From Dryococelus australis (Eukaryota; Arthropoda; Insecta; Phasmatodea; Phasmatidae), in contig CM057009.1 in NCBI GenBank assembly GCA_029891345.1, positions 92,799,416 to 92,863,415 on the forward strand: 64,000 nt of DNA, read 5' to 3'. The number at the start of each line of letters is the position of its first letter. The stretch's first letter is position 1. A program made the position numbers and the translations under genes. Below the pieces are notes generated by a model. It was not told the origin of the DNA. It saw nothing but the letters and a program-made list of their open reading frames with translations, and ran no database searches. This document shows, piece by piece, positions 10,296 to 20,639 of the stretch.

Positions 10296-12235
10296 CTACC
10301 ATGACATTGCAAAGCGAACCGAACTGACAAACAACTATAAAAAATGGAAGGGGCATAGGGGATGAAGCACTGTTTATAAACATTTCAAATTCCCAGGTAA
10401 AACGTTCGAGAAGCCTGATTCTCCCCTCTAACCAGAAGTCAGAAAATAAAACACCCATTCCCCTCTCTTCCCGCACCCCTGACTTTCAAATATCTTCAAA
10501 GCAGCATCCCCAACCTCGGAGATAAACCTCTCTGCTAAGTTTCTTGCTCGAAGAAATGAATAAAAATTTTTTATCAGTAAAAATAACTTCTGAATTATGA
10601 CAAATAAATAAAGTGAATTTACTAACCCATTAAAAACTATTAGCAACGTATTAGAGATCAGTATATTTAATATAACCATTTATAATTTATAGAAAAAGGT
10701 AATATTATACATATAAAACAAGATATAATCGCTTTTTAAGCTTTTCTAAGACTACTTTAATCTTCTGAAGGAAATATTTTTTTCTTATTTGCAATATATC
10801 TTATCTAAATCAAGAAACGTGATATGATCTAATTTAGTAAATATGTTCCCATTTTCTTAATCTGAATATTAATAATTATATTTATGTTAAACATGTACAG
10901 ATATTTTCTCCATTAATGTGTCCGGACATGTTTCCTATTGGGTAAAAATTCTATTTTACCAGATATTTCCATCTAATTTTTTTATACAGGTTAGTATGGG
11001 GGAGTAAAAACTTGTTGTTGTAAATATCTGTTAATTTTTGTACATGTTTTATGTATTTTTTAATAATGTCTCTATATTTTCCCATGGAATAGAGTTTGCA
11101 AAGTGAATATCAATTTTTCATCAAGTAGAGGACAAAATATTTTGCTCGAGAGATTTAAAACAGCTAGGAAGACATTTTGACCTTGTTATTCTCGATGGTT
11201 GAAAAAATCGTTGACGTGAAAGGCCCTCCCCTCCAGGGATGGGGGTGTCCTTAGTCGCTTCCTTCGTGAAAAGCTAGGCACCGGGCTTGTCTCCAGGATA
11301 TAATAAACCAGAACGCGTTCTGCGGGGGGTTTATTGGACTCAGACTGCCAACCTCTGAAATCTCGGTTTCTTTAGTTGTTACTATTGAAATTTAACCTTG
11401 AAGGAACGGTCACACTGCTAAGACCTCAGATCTCTAAACGTAATGGTTTTTTGAGATATTGGCAAACACGATACTTCTAAAATTTCGAAGCCACTATAAA
11501 TTACAAATTTAATAACATTTAATCAGAAATATTCCATGCAATTTATTTTAAGTTTAAACATCTCTAAAGTTGAGCATACCTACCTTTTTCACATACATGA
11601 ACGAATTTATCTTTTTTTAAATATGTGATTCGTTCTTTATTATTTTTATGTTTACATGATTACAATAATACCTAACCAAGAATCTAACCCAACTTATATT
11701 AACCAAGCCTTATGCGAGAACTTTTCCCTCTTTGTGGAGAAAATATTTTTCGTAGCAAAACAGAACACTTTAGAAAAGGAATAGGGTAAATAAGTTTTAA
11801 GAAAGGAATTCGTTTTACATGTTATTTATTTACAAAAATATATACAAACAATGGGCGATCCACAATTTATGTACAACCTTTTAACACCGAAGTAACATAT
11901 TTAAGCAAGTAGATAAATTTAGCTCCTAAACAAACACAAGTAACTACAGGATGATACAAAACACTACCAAGTAGAACTTGCTCGAAACATTAGCATGCTA
12001 AACAAACATAAGCTGTTAAAAAGATAGTTGCTAAACTATTTATTTTCGAAACAAGGTTCAACTGGCTTACTTCAACATGCTAATAACTTGCTGATATCAA
12101 TTAATGTTTTGATTTATTTACACATGAGCATGTGATTTTATTGTCTTGATGATCCATATTTACAAAGTAGTGGATTACATGCAAGCAAATACTTTTTATA
12201 GTAAATTACACTCTTCCTAAATAACGGCATATGAC
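10296..12235. other. Maverick interior, no recognised gene
   Basis: Mostly AT-rich. A minus-strand frame at 10,428-10,679 has a plausible run (ARNLAERFISEVGDAALKIF) next to the previous gene and might be its upstream part, but this cannot be shown. A small GC-richer patch occurs at 11,215-11,330. I could not find polymerase B motifs here, though strong decay could hide them. Confidence 0.45.
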
Positions 12236-12750
12236 TCAACTAATATCCACAGGTGATTCGGAGGGAGAATCATCATAGTCTGTTTCACCCCAGTCATTTC
12301 TCATTGCCCAACTTAACATTAATATTGAGTTTTCCTCTGCAGAGAAAAATGTTGAATTAGTTCCATATGTTTTATGTAATTGTTTCAACGAAGGGCAATT
12401 GTATACTTTTTGAATATCTATTATTTTCCTGTTATACACACTTTCGAAAACACATTTTTGCTCAACTCCACCTACATATATTTCACAATTATTTATGAAA
12501 TGTTTGCTAATATCTTCAATATTCTCATACTCTATACATCCACTCTCCCATTTTAAACTATGGTGATGATTAGTAACCCATAAATTTGTTTTCTTGTTTT
12601 AGGAGTTAGATATTTCCAGTCAAATGGTGATTTCAAGCTGCTTATAGTAGTTTGTTCTTCCATACCAGTGACAGCTAATTCTTTAATGACACAATTTTTT
12701 CTGCAGACAAATTCTTGCACATTGCAAATCATCTCATCTCAGCCATGGTT
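12236..12750 (-). pseudogene. Conserved invertebrate transposon/Maverick ORF of unknown role
   Basis: Two minus-strand frames joined by one frameshift near 12,600 give about 165 residues. The upstream part has a KELAV segment and a SPFDWKYLTP segment. The downstream part runs unbroken from WVTNHHHSLKWE through EIYVGGVEQK and KVYNCPSLKQLHKTYG to an acidic C-terminus (ETDYDDSPSESP). This spacing of a W-x-T...H-x-L-x-W segment, an IYV-x-G segment and a CP-x-L segment recalls an uncharacterised family common in arthropod and cnidarian genomes, often near mobile elements. That attribution is from memory. It sits 15-30 bp downstream of the major capsid gene on the same strand, so it was probably in the same structural block. 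Function is unknown. Confidence 0.5.
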
Positions 12751-12764
12751 CATCACCTACTGAC

Positions 12765-13880
12765 TCAATTAATTATTTTCACCAGCTTATATCTTACATT
12801 GTAACTTGCTAGTTTGTCTTGAATTGTACGAGCATAAGCTTGCTATTTGCTGAAAATGGTGTATTTGCAATAATTTCAATTTGTGAATCAATCACACCAT
12901 CGGTAATTCTGTCATCTTCCTTGCTGACATCAAACACAAATAATGTTCCTATGGTTTTAAATGATTCGGGTTCTAGGTACAGTAAACAAATTTTGTTATT
13001 TTATGTATCCTAAAACATTGTGTACATATCATACAAAATAAGGAATTCCCCATTGTCAAGTTGATATTTAAATTCACATAGGTGTAAGGTTTACTGTTTA
13101 GATACATTTTAATATTTTTCATATAATAATTATCGAATACTGATTGATCCATTTTAAAATTGTTTTGTCAATTTGTTTCAAAAAAAATGACCACATCTTG
13201 TTTTTTTCCCGACGAAAATTGGGATTTCAAATTCCAAATGACTTTTTGTGATGTTGGTAGTGTTGGAAAATCCTCTAAAGATTACGATCTGAATAGAATG
13301 TCTAGATTCTTCCATTTTTCGATAAATTTTAAAAAATTTACACATTCATGAGTGTTAATTTCAATATACGCCATTAACATTCCACACTGCTTGATTCAAA
13401 TGTTACATCTTCCTCATTATTAGCCGAATAGTACATAGCATTCAAATGTGTATTGCCGAATAGAATAACTACTTCTTGTTTAGCATTTAATATGACATGT
13501 TTGTAGTCTTCAACAAATCCCACGATAAAGAACCATCTCTCAGGAACTGTAATCGATATAGTTCCTGAGAGATGGTTCTTTATCGTGGAAGTAATTCCAA
13601 CATCTTGTGTTTGATCAATTTCCACTCCATTTAGCAGATATGCAATTCTGTCAATTAAATGAAGTATTCCATTTCTTATTATTATTGCAGTTGCTGGATT
13701 ACTTGTATCGGATGTCTTTTTAATTGTTCCTCTAAACCTTAAACTTGATTTCGGTGATAATGTATAAATATCGTGATTTTGTATAGAAATCCTTATTTCC
13801 GAAGGAAACGTGTATGGGCCTGCTCGAAATGGTTCATAACATGTATTTCTGTATTGGTGATTGCATTTTCATAACTAATT
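12765..13880 (-). pseudogene. Major capsid protein, double jelly-roll, broken
   Basis: This is the remnant of the double-jelly-roll major capsid protein of Maverick/Polinton elements, which would build an icosahedral shell. Reading leftward from about 13,840: CYEPFRAGPYTFPSEIRI, then QNHDIYTLSP, LNGVEIDQTQDVGITST, GFVEDYKHVILNAKQE, and further on PTLPTSQKVIW, MYLNSKPYTY and IDSQIEIIAN. The C-terminal end is at a stop at 12,765. These match family landmarks in the right order. There is at least one internal stop after position 13,377, several frameshifts, and a hairpin (13,520-13,588) in place of coding sequence between the GITST and GFVEDY segments. The true start is lost. Short overlapping plus-strand ORFs are shadows. 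Confidence 0.8.
13520..13588. repeat. Perfect 29-bp inverted repeat inside the capsid pseudogene
   Basis: The left arm is 13,520-13,548 and the right arm 13,560-13,588. They are exact reverse complements of 29 bp with an 11-bp spacer. One arm is the normal capsid coding sequence for the residues before GFVEDY; the other is an inverted copy of it. This looks like a local fold-back duplication made during replication or repair, probably with loss of capsid sequence. Confidence 0.95.
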
Positions 13881-13884
13881 GGCT

Positions 13885-14110
13885 CTTCACATTAAGTATG
13901 TCTTCATTTCTTTTAGCACTATATCCTAATTCTTTTAAATACAATTTGTTGCGTCATGTTAACTTCACAGGTATCTTATTTGAAGTGAGAGTTTTATGTT
14001 TGTGTTTACATCTTTTTATATTTTCTTTCTTCGAATCATGTTCCTTAATGACATACTTCTTAAAAGAACCACCTACTTTCCATCCGAATTTACTATTATA
14101 CACAATACCC
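13885..14110 (-). pseudogene. Short Lys-rich ORF between capsid genes
   Basis: The minus strand carries a highly basic stretch: FGWKVGGSFKKYVIKEHDSK, then KRCKHKHKTLTSNKI, then a stop and a frame containing LYLKELGYSAKRNEDIL. The composition resembles small basic proteins or basic tails encoded between capsid genes in Mavericks. It might be a C-terminal extension of the minor capsid gene just upstream (ends 14,157) rather than a separate gene. No specific function can be given. Confidence 0.35.
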
Positions 14111-14156
14111 ATTAAAATTGTGATGCACAATGTAATGCACGTGTTTATATACCTTT

Positions 14157-14750
14157 TTAAAAATGTAAATGAACACTAATTCTTTCATTTCTAAAACTAA
14201 TAAGTTTACAGTCTTGATCGACAATTGTAAGATCCATTTCATCAACATGATTAACTATTACTGGAAGATATATATCAATGTATTAGGTTTTTCAATTATT
14301 TTCTATCCTGGAGCCACAGCACACATGAATTCATGTAGTCTATTTGTCGGTTTTCCATTCAATACTATCATTTATACAACATACATTTACTGACAAAATA
14401 TATACCTGTTTTGACAATACACTCAATTCATTAGCAGGATACAGTCTCCGTTCGTTACCTAACATATTTACAATTAAATTGTCTTCCGAGGAATCTATTT
14501 CAATGTTACAATACATTGCACTAGTTAACATATTTGGATTTCTACGTAATCGGAAATGTACATCTTCAGGTAATGCCACTTCAACGAATATTTCAAGGTC
14601 ATCCAATTCACAAGATCCTACCGGTATCACAATATTGTATGCTTTTCAACAATATTGGCCATAAAGTATTGGTTATGCATATCAATGTTTGGTATGCTGT
14701 TGTACATAACAAATTCTATTAGACTTTTTTGCCATTCTCCATCTCACTCT
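14157..14750 (-). pseudogene. Minor capsid (penton-like) protein, broken
   Basis: Minus-strand pieces in order are EWQKSLIEFVMYNSIPNID, IPVGSCELDDLEIFVEVALP, a middle part open to 14,340, a short HEFMCAVAPG piece in a second frame, and IYLPVIVNHVDEMDLTIVDQ followed by a natural-looking stop at 14,157-14,159. The IP-x-G-S-x-E-x-D-D-x-E landmark and the final VDQD segment are typical of the Polinton minor capsid protein, which forms penton vertices. There are at least three frameshifts and stops. It lies between the protease and the major capsid gene, as expected for a structural block. The penton role is from family knowledge and the assignment from recalled motifs. Confidence 0.65.
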
Positions 14751-14835
14751 ACCCATGGAAATATACTGCATGCAATTGCGATGGATTTCGACTTAATATC
14801 AACATATTTGACATATTACTAATATGTTTTACTAT

Positions 14836-15226
14836 TACAATTACTTATATACCCTATTTATAGCCAAAAAATGTAAACATTAATATCTGCAATTGATTGT
14901 ATTTGGTAATTGTTCCATTTTGCAATAGTATCTGAATAGCTTGTTTTTTTAAATAATTATGTATGTCATTAGGAGGGCGTAAATAGCCGAAACTGTCATA
15001 ATACAATGATTGATTAACTTTTTTATTAATGTGAACCAATGTGTTCTTTCATTTAATTTAGAATCTAAATTAACAATCATACATTCACAAAGATTTGGTT
15101 TTTTTTTGGCAAATCTTCTCTCATATACACACCTCGGAATTAGGGAATATCCAGTTTCTTTACAAATGCATTAATATCTTTGTTTGTTAATGCACATTTT
15201 AGAAGAATATTTAGGACATTCAGCAT
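14836..15226 (-). pseudogene. Adenain/Ulp1-like maturation protease, broken
   Basis: This is a cysteine protease of the adenovirus-protease/Ulp1 class, used by Mavericks to process capsid proteins. Pieces on the minus strand are LTNKDINAFVKKLDIP (about 15,190-15,140), a shifted frame with CECMIVNLDSKLNERTHW that includes the likely catalytic His, YYDSFGYLRPPNDI (the Asp after the YYDSFG-type motif), and the end in two frames. The likely catalytic Cys survives as an NC dipeptide in a shifted frame, followed almost at once by a stop. At least two frameshifts and a nonsense codon make it non-functional. A plausible start is the Met at 15,226. It follows directly on the PLA2-like gene. Confidence 0.7.
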
Positions 15227-15248
15227 TTTTTCCACGTTTGGAGTTTTT

Positions 15249-15718
15249 TCACCCTTGCCCGACTTTATAGGGTTTGAAATACATTCCTTTACCTTTTGAT
15301 TTAACTGCTCTAATTGCCAAAACCCCTCTGGGGATTGACCCAAGAGCTGTTAATGCTGGATATAGGAATGGAATGATTCCTCCTTTCTTTTTTTTCCGTT
15401 TGGTTTTGCATTTTAAGCCCATGCCTCTTTTCACCTTTGGGCTCATAACTTTATCAACATTTCAAGCTCAAAGCTTTTCACCTGTAGATGTAGATGGATT
15501 CTTCCTTAAATTTGCTGCTTTATCGGCTAGAATTGTATCCACTATATGTTTTTCTTTCAAATTGTTTGTTCGATCGTAACCCATATAGTGTTCTTTACAC
15601 ATGTTATCCAAAGAGTTAATTCCTTGATTGTTATGCGCCAAACATTTTGCAAGTTTAGTACCATGTCCTTTACACCAATACACCATGTCCTTTTTTTTAT
15701 ATGTTTAGTATGAGGCAT
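15249..15718 (-). pseudogene. PLA2-like capsid protein with basic C-terminal tail, broken
   Basis: The N-terminal part (15,686-15,471) has a phospholipase-A2-like core with HGTKLAKCLAHNNQGINSLD followed by CKEHYMGYD. In active relatives the catalytic pair after CKEH is His-Asp; here it reads His-Tyr, so the key Asp is lost. The same frame, after two stops near 15,468 and 15,462, continues as a very basic segment, a hydrophobic GIIPFLYPALTALGS-type segment and KGKGMYFKPYKVGQG, ending at 15,249. The two halves therefore belong to one gene. An earlier ATG at 15,718 reaches this frame only by a shift in a run of eight A residues. In related elements such proteins are thought to help membrane passage of the particle. 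Confidence 0.65.
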
Positions 15719-15806
15719 TGTTTTCAATTTAATGCTAGCCTAAATATAGACCTACATTTATAGTTTTACATTAGTATGTTACATAATACGGTGTAAATGT
15801 GTAGAA

Positions 15807-16439
15807 ATGAAGGTTATAAAACTAAATGTACATCTACTGGTAAATGTAAATATGAAAGAAAATGTATTTGAACAGAAACATGGTATTATTTTACCATCAA
15901 ATATATGTTGTATTATAAGCAGTCCTTCTTCATGTGGAAAGACTTGTGTTATTATGTCGCTGTTGGAGCATCCGAATGGACTTAAATTTGAAAACATATA
16001 TGTGTTTTCTAAAACAGTACAACAAGAGAAATATCAACAGCTAGCGATCATTTCATCGTTTATGGAAGGAATGCGAGTTTTCCCTTTTACAAATAAAGAG
16101 GATACTGTGCCTCCGAATGAAGTATTGCCCAATTTCGTATTTATTTTGGACGATGTCTGATGTGATCCACAGGGTGAAATACAGTAATACTTTAGTTTTG
16201 GCCGACATTCAAACATTGATTGTTTTTATCTGTCACAAAGTTAGGCATGCATACCAAAACATAATTGACATGATAATACAAATATGGATAATATGAAACT
16301 GCAACATATTTACAATAATCATGTTTTAGGCAATTTGACAATTACAAAGTTTAAAGGTATGTGTTTTACTGTTGGAACGAAAAATATGGCTTTTGGTGAT
16401 TATACCATTTCCCCTATATACAGGCAGATATACATCTGA
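15807..16439 (+). pseudogene. FtsK/HerA-type genome packaging ATPase, broken
   Basis: Open from ATG 15,807 to a TGA at 16,158. It has a Walker A motif (SSPSSCGKT, residues 40-48; the first Gly of the usual motif is Ser) and a Walker B motif (FVFILDDV, 111-118). After the first TGA the same frame continues with family-like segments (FGRHSNIDCFYLSQS, then LQHIYNNHVLG) through several stops. It then shifts frame to VGTKNMAFGDYTISP and stops at 16,437-16,439. This A32-like ATPase pumps DNA into capsids in Mavericks and related viruses. It is the first plus-strand gene, divergent from the PLA2-like gene across about 90 bp, which probably held a two-way promoter. A minus-strand ORF at 15,779-15,997 is a shadow. 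Confidence 0.8.
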
Positions 16440-16447
16440 GTATTTCA

Positions 16448-17047
16448 ATGTTCGGACATAGTGGTATAAAACAAAATCATTAAAATAGCTGTTTAACCAA
16501 AAATCGCGATGGGAATTGTGATTTGAACGAATATATATTATGTAATATGGGTATGGCTTTGAAAGATAGCAATGTGGCAAATAAACATTATGTGGATGAC
16601 TTAAACACTATTTTGCTAAATGTATTAAAATCACAGTGAAACGATATTCAAGAGAATTAAATAAAGTTAATTGATTTTAATGATAATGTTGAAAAAACAC
16701 GAGTGTAATTGCAAACATTTTAAGCAATATTAGCACTGATTTGCAGAGTAATGAATTTAGAATAGAAGACTGTTTAAATGGATTTAGTAATGATTTTCGA
16801 TATGACAAACATAGATTTTAAAACACAACTTACAGATATCCAAGAACATTTAAGAGTTGTAATTAATGAAATTGTAAATGCTACTATTGCAAAGCAACTT
16901 GAAACAAGAATGGAACAAATAATGCAATATATAATAGATGAATTTATTAAAAAATTGTTTGGTTTAGTTATGCAAACAATTTTGAGAAATCAAAATAATG
17001 ATTTGGAAACACAAATCAATTATTTTATTATTGATTTGAAATATTAA
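16448..17047 (+). pseudogene. Maverick accessory coiled-coil protein, broken
   Basis: It starts ATG 16,448 with MFGHSGIKQNH and after a stop has DGNCDLNEYILCNMGMALKD and NKHYVDDLNTILLNVLKSQ. This combination of an MFG start, an N-x-LCN-type segment and an N-K-x-Y-V/L-D segment is recognised from Maverick accessory ORFs. A frame change leads to ILSNISTDLQSNEFRIED and then to the open stretch 16,778-17,047, which has heptad-like hydrophobic spacing (TQLTDIQEHLRVVINEI). It is probably a coiled-coil structural or fibre-like protein; the role is inferred. It begins 8 bp after the ATPase remnant ends. Confidence 0.55.
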
Positions 17048-17184
17048 ACTTTAACAAAATTAGATGTTGTTTTAAGTAAATTCGATAAGACTTTAAAGCT
17101 CAAAGTAATCGGCTATTACATCAGTTTGAAAGAAGTCTAAAATCATATATAAATAGATTCAATTTAATGTAATATAATAAAAAC

Positions 17185-17910
17185 ATGCCTGACTCTGCTT
17201 CGGAATTACATAACGTTATATCAGACGTGAAAGAGAAATATTTACAAGTCAAATGAGCTCGTATGGAACAGGATGTTTTAAACGAAGAAATATTTAAACC
17301 TGTTACCAGTAGAATGGATACATTGCATTCTGTGTTGAATAAACCTAAAGAAGAAGCTTTGGAAATTAAAAAGGAAAATGAAGCTTCAAACAAGAAAAGC
17401 AAACCCTTTCTCAATCAACACTAAGTTACTTTAAGTACATGTAAGTTTGGGAGATCTACATTTAGTGTTTATCGACATGAAAACAATTGGTTCCTGGGTG
17501 AATCGTTAGTTAAATTTCTGCCTGAAAATAAAATCAAAATATGTGATTACGTAACTGATGTCAGTGAAGGATTATTTGAATTATTGTTTAAAAACTTTCC
17601 AAATGGATATTCTGACATCGATTTGCAGAAATATGAAGAACTTATTTGTCGAACGAATGTTAATATTAGTTCATGAGATGAAACCCATCCAAAAATACAT
17701 TTAATAGGAGATAGAGTAGGAAGTGGAATATCTAAAGATGAAATTGAAAACTGCTTTTCACCTGTATATTGGAATAAACCTAATGGATTGTTTGTGAAAT
17801 TAAAACTTCTGATCACTTCGAGAGAGTCTGGAAATAATTCACATACAAACAAAATTGTTTATATTATTGAATAGTTAACAGAAGATGGTTATATTACAAA
17901 TGAAGTTTAG
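17185..17910 (+). pseudogene. Maverick accessory ORF next to integrase, four internal stops
   Basis: One frame runs from ATG 17,185 to the stop at 17,908-17,910 without a frameshift. It is interrupted by four stops: TGA near 17,254, TAA near 17,431, TGA near 17,674 and TAG near 17,871. The first third is Lys/Glu-rich and probably coiled. The middle has ENNWFLGESLVKFLPENKI and GLFELLFKNFPNGYSDIDLQ. The end has VYWNKPNGLFVKLKLLITS and NSHTNKIVYIIE. These landmarks belong to a well-conserved uncharacterised protein commonly just upstream of Maverick integrases. The 3' end overlaps the integrase ATG by 26 bp. Minus-strand ORFs here are shadows. Function is unknown. Confidence 0.65.
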
Positions 17911-18789
17911 TAAGATTGCTCAAGAGCATCATGCTCCTGCAAGGATAAGATATCCTAGAAAAAGAGTTACAGCTCATGGTTTAAATGATATTTTTCAAGC
18001 TGATTTGTGGGAAATGACATTGCTTTCAAAATACAATAAAGGGTAGAAGTATATTTTAACCATAATAGACGTTCATTGAAAATATGGTTGGGGTATACCT
18101 TTGAAAAACAAAACTGGGAAACAGGTTACCAATGCAATGAAGATAGTTTTCAAAGTGAGAACACCCAATTTGCTCCAAGCAGACAGAGAGTCTGAATTTT
18201 TTTCTGCACCATTCCGGAAACTAATTACCAAATATAGTATTGATCACTGCACAGTTTATTCAGAGCTTAAAGCGAGTGTTCTGGAATGTTACAACAAATC
18301 GTTTAAGCAGTTAATACATAAACATTTCCCATCAAGAGGGACTTACAAATGGGGTGACATTTTGCCTGAAATAGTTATCAAGATGGCTCCTAATGTATTT
18401 ACAGATAATGGTTTATTGAAAGCTTTTTATAATAATGTTAAAGTCTTTGAGGAAAGGAAACCAAAGTACAAAGTTGGCGAATTAATATGTATCTCGAAGC
18501 AGAAAGTGATCTTTGAAAAAAAAATTTATGGTGAATTGCTCTTTTGAAATATTTAAAATTATTTCAATTAGGCAAACACATCCCAGAATGTATTACATAG
18601 AAACATATTATGGAGAACCAATAAAATGTGGATTTCATGAACATGATATGCAAAAAAATCAGTTCTCCAAAAGAATATTTGGTTGATAAAATCACTAAAA
18701 GGAAGAAAGATATGTCCTTGGTTCGATAGAGAGAATTCTCAAAAGCACATGACTCCTGGGTTAAGAATCAAGATCTTAAAAGATTGTAA
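17885..18789 (+). pseudogene. Retroviral-type (rve) integrase with chromodomain-like tail, broken
   Basis: This is the DDE integrase that inserts Maverick DNA. From ATG 17,885 one frame holds PRKRVTAHGLNDIFQADLWE (first catalytic Asp), a stop at 18,044, the IIDV segment, a stop at 18,077, then an open stretch of 148 residues with LQADRESEFF (second Asp) and ASVLECYNKSFKQLI (catalytic Glu), ending at 18,547. The triad is therefore still present. The C-terminal part continues in another frame (YYIETYYGEPIKCGFHEHD) and then a third, where EYLVDKITKRKK and EFSKAHDSWVKNQDL resemble a chromodomain, ending at 18,789. At least four disabling changes are visible. Confidence 0.85.
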
Positions 18790-20639
18790 TACATTGTTTG
18801 TAAAAATTTCTGAACTAAATGAAATATTTTTAATTATATTTGATGTGTTTTTTTTTTAATTTAATAAACCTTTGGATGGGGATTAGATGTACAATTTATT
18901 GTGGAATCAATCTCCTTGTTTATTGTATTAATGATGGAGCAATAATCCTATTTGATTAAATCCTTTCCTTTGTGATGTCATTAATCATTAGTCTATCGGA
19001 ATACATTTCTGGGTTTCATAATTGTTTGTGCTAGGTTTTATTTCTTTGCTTGTAATTATACAGTTCTTGGAAATTGATTCGTTGTAAGAGAGCAAAATAC
19101 TGTTCCCCATGCCAAAAATCTTTTTGACGGTGTGTCCTAGGACGTAATTTTTTGATGGTGTAGAAATTTGACAGTTCAGAGTTTCATAAATTTTTACACT
19201 GTCGAGTATATCACATTATTTTTTTATTTAAAGTTTTTTTAATACTATGCTTAAAATTTAAATGCGTTATTGTAAACATAGTCCGCTCACTTTTTACAAA
19301 ACACAAAAGCTCTGTGCTGGGAAAAACAAGCGAGGCAAGACAAGTCGCAAAGCACGGTGTTCAGTGGCCGTGAGCTGCAGCCAGGGCAACGTGCAACATG
19401 GAGTGAAGTTTGGTGGGTGTGACAGGGGGTGGAGGGAAAGGGGAAGTTCTCCCTCCTAGTCCTATTGTATAGGTGGCAGGGGCGAGCATCAGACTCTGAG
19501 TGAAGGGAAAGTTGTTGGGTGGATGGAAACCGGCGAAAATCAATAGTGGTGCGTGGCGTGAGCTGCAGCATCTATCTGAAGCAATCCCTCACCCGACGGG
19601 TCGCAAGCATATCTCCCAACTGTGAGCGACCTAGTCTGGCCTGCCTGCACAAAGTTCGTTCACTGCTCCAATTCCCACATGCGATTCACCCTCATTGGCT
19701 CTTGAGATCAAAGTTTCGCCATCTCCCGCATACACACAATTCTCGGCTATTCGTTAACTGGTATTGTACATGAGGTTTTCAAACGACTCAAACCCATATC
19801 TTTTGTGAAATCACGTCGCTGTTGTCGACTCCCTTTCCTAAATAAATTTTGGAACTGAGTTTTTACTTGACATAAAATAACACATTACCGAGATTATATT
19901 TTCCTATTTGATAGTACTCTAAAAAATTCTGAGCTAGGAAAAACTATATGTAAAATACATATTTTTATTTGTTAGACGAATAAATATACATTGGATTGAA
20001 ACTATAACAACTTTTCCAAGATGGTTAACATATGTTTTCAATGGTTAAAAATAAATTTTTTTCTTGAGTATGTGCTTACAACGTAATAATTACAACTTGA
20101 ACAAAAATATGTGTTTGAAAAATGGTGTTCTTTCAATGTTTAAAATCTTAGCGAGTTAAAACTATATTTTATAATGGTATTGGTATGAAAATTAAAAAGT
20201 GATCATTTTAAACATAAATAAGATTGCTGGAAACTGGAATAAAGATTGCTGGAAAATGGGGAAAAAATAGTTTTGTGGGAAATGGTTCATAATTTAAATT
20301 GAATTTATTGTGTGTTAAAAACATTTGGAATGTATTTCTTAGAGATGAGGACAAACAAACTTTTATCGGCGGAAGATGTGAATTTTTTTTAAAATTTGCC
20401 GAGAACGTGCTAGGCTCTTGTCTTGCGAAACGTAGGTGGAGGCTTCAGTGTCTGAGCAAAAATAATAGTTGCTACAGGAGAGGGTAAATAGACCCGGTCA
20501 GTTCAAGATCCAGTGCTACCCCCCTAGGGAAACCATTGTTTGGGCCTTGAAGCAAGCTCCGTTAATAACTGAGGAAGCGCTCTGGGGTTAAGAGCCAACA
20601 AGCTGAAGCAGGGAGCCAACACTAGAAAAGATGCTTTCT
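18790..20639. other. Maverick interior between integrase and right arm
   Basis: AT-rich at first, then a GC-richer patch at about 19,310-19,760 with short open frames on both strands that look non-coding, then AT-rich again. A 62-codon plus-strand frame at 20,299-20,487 has no recognised motif. No additional element gene is recognised. The right inverted arm starts losing similarity at about 20,640. Confidence 0.45.
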
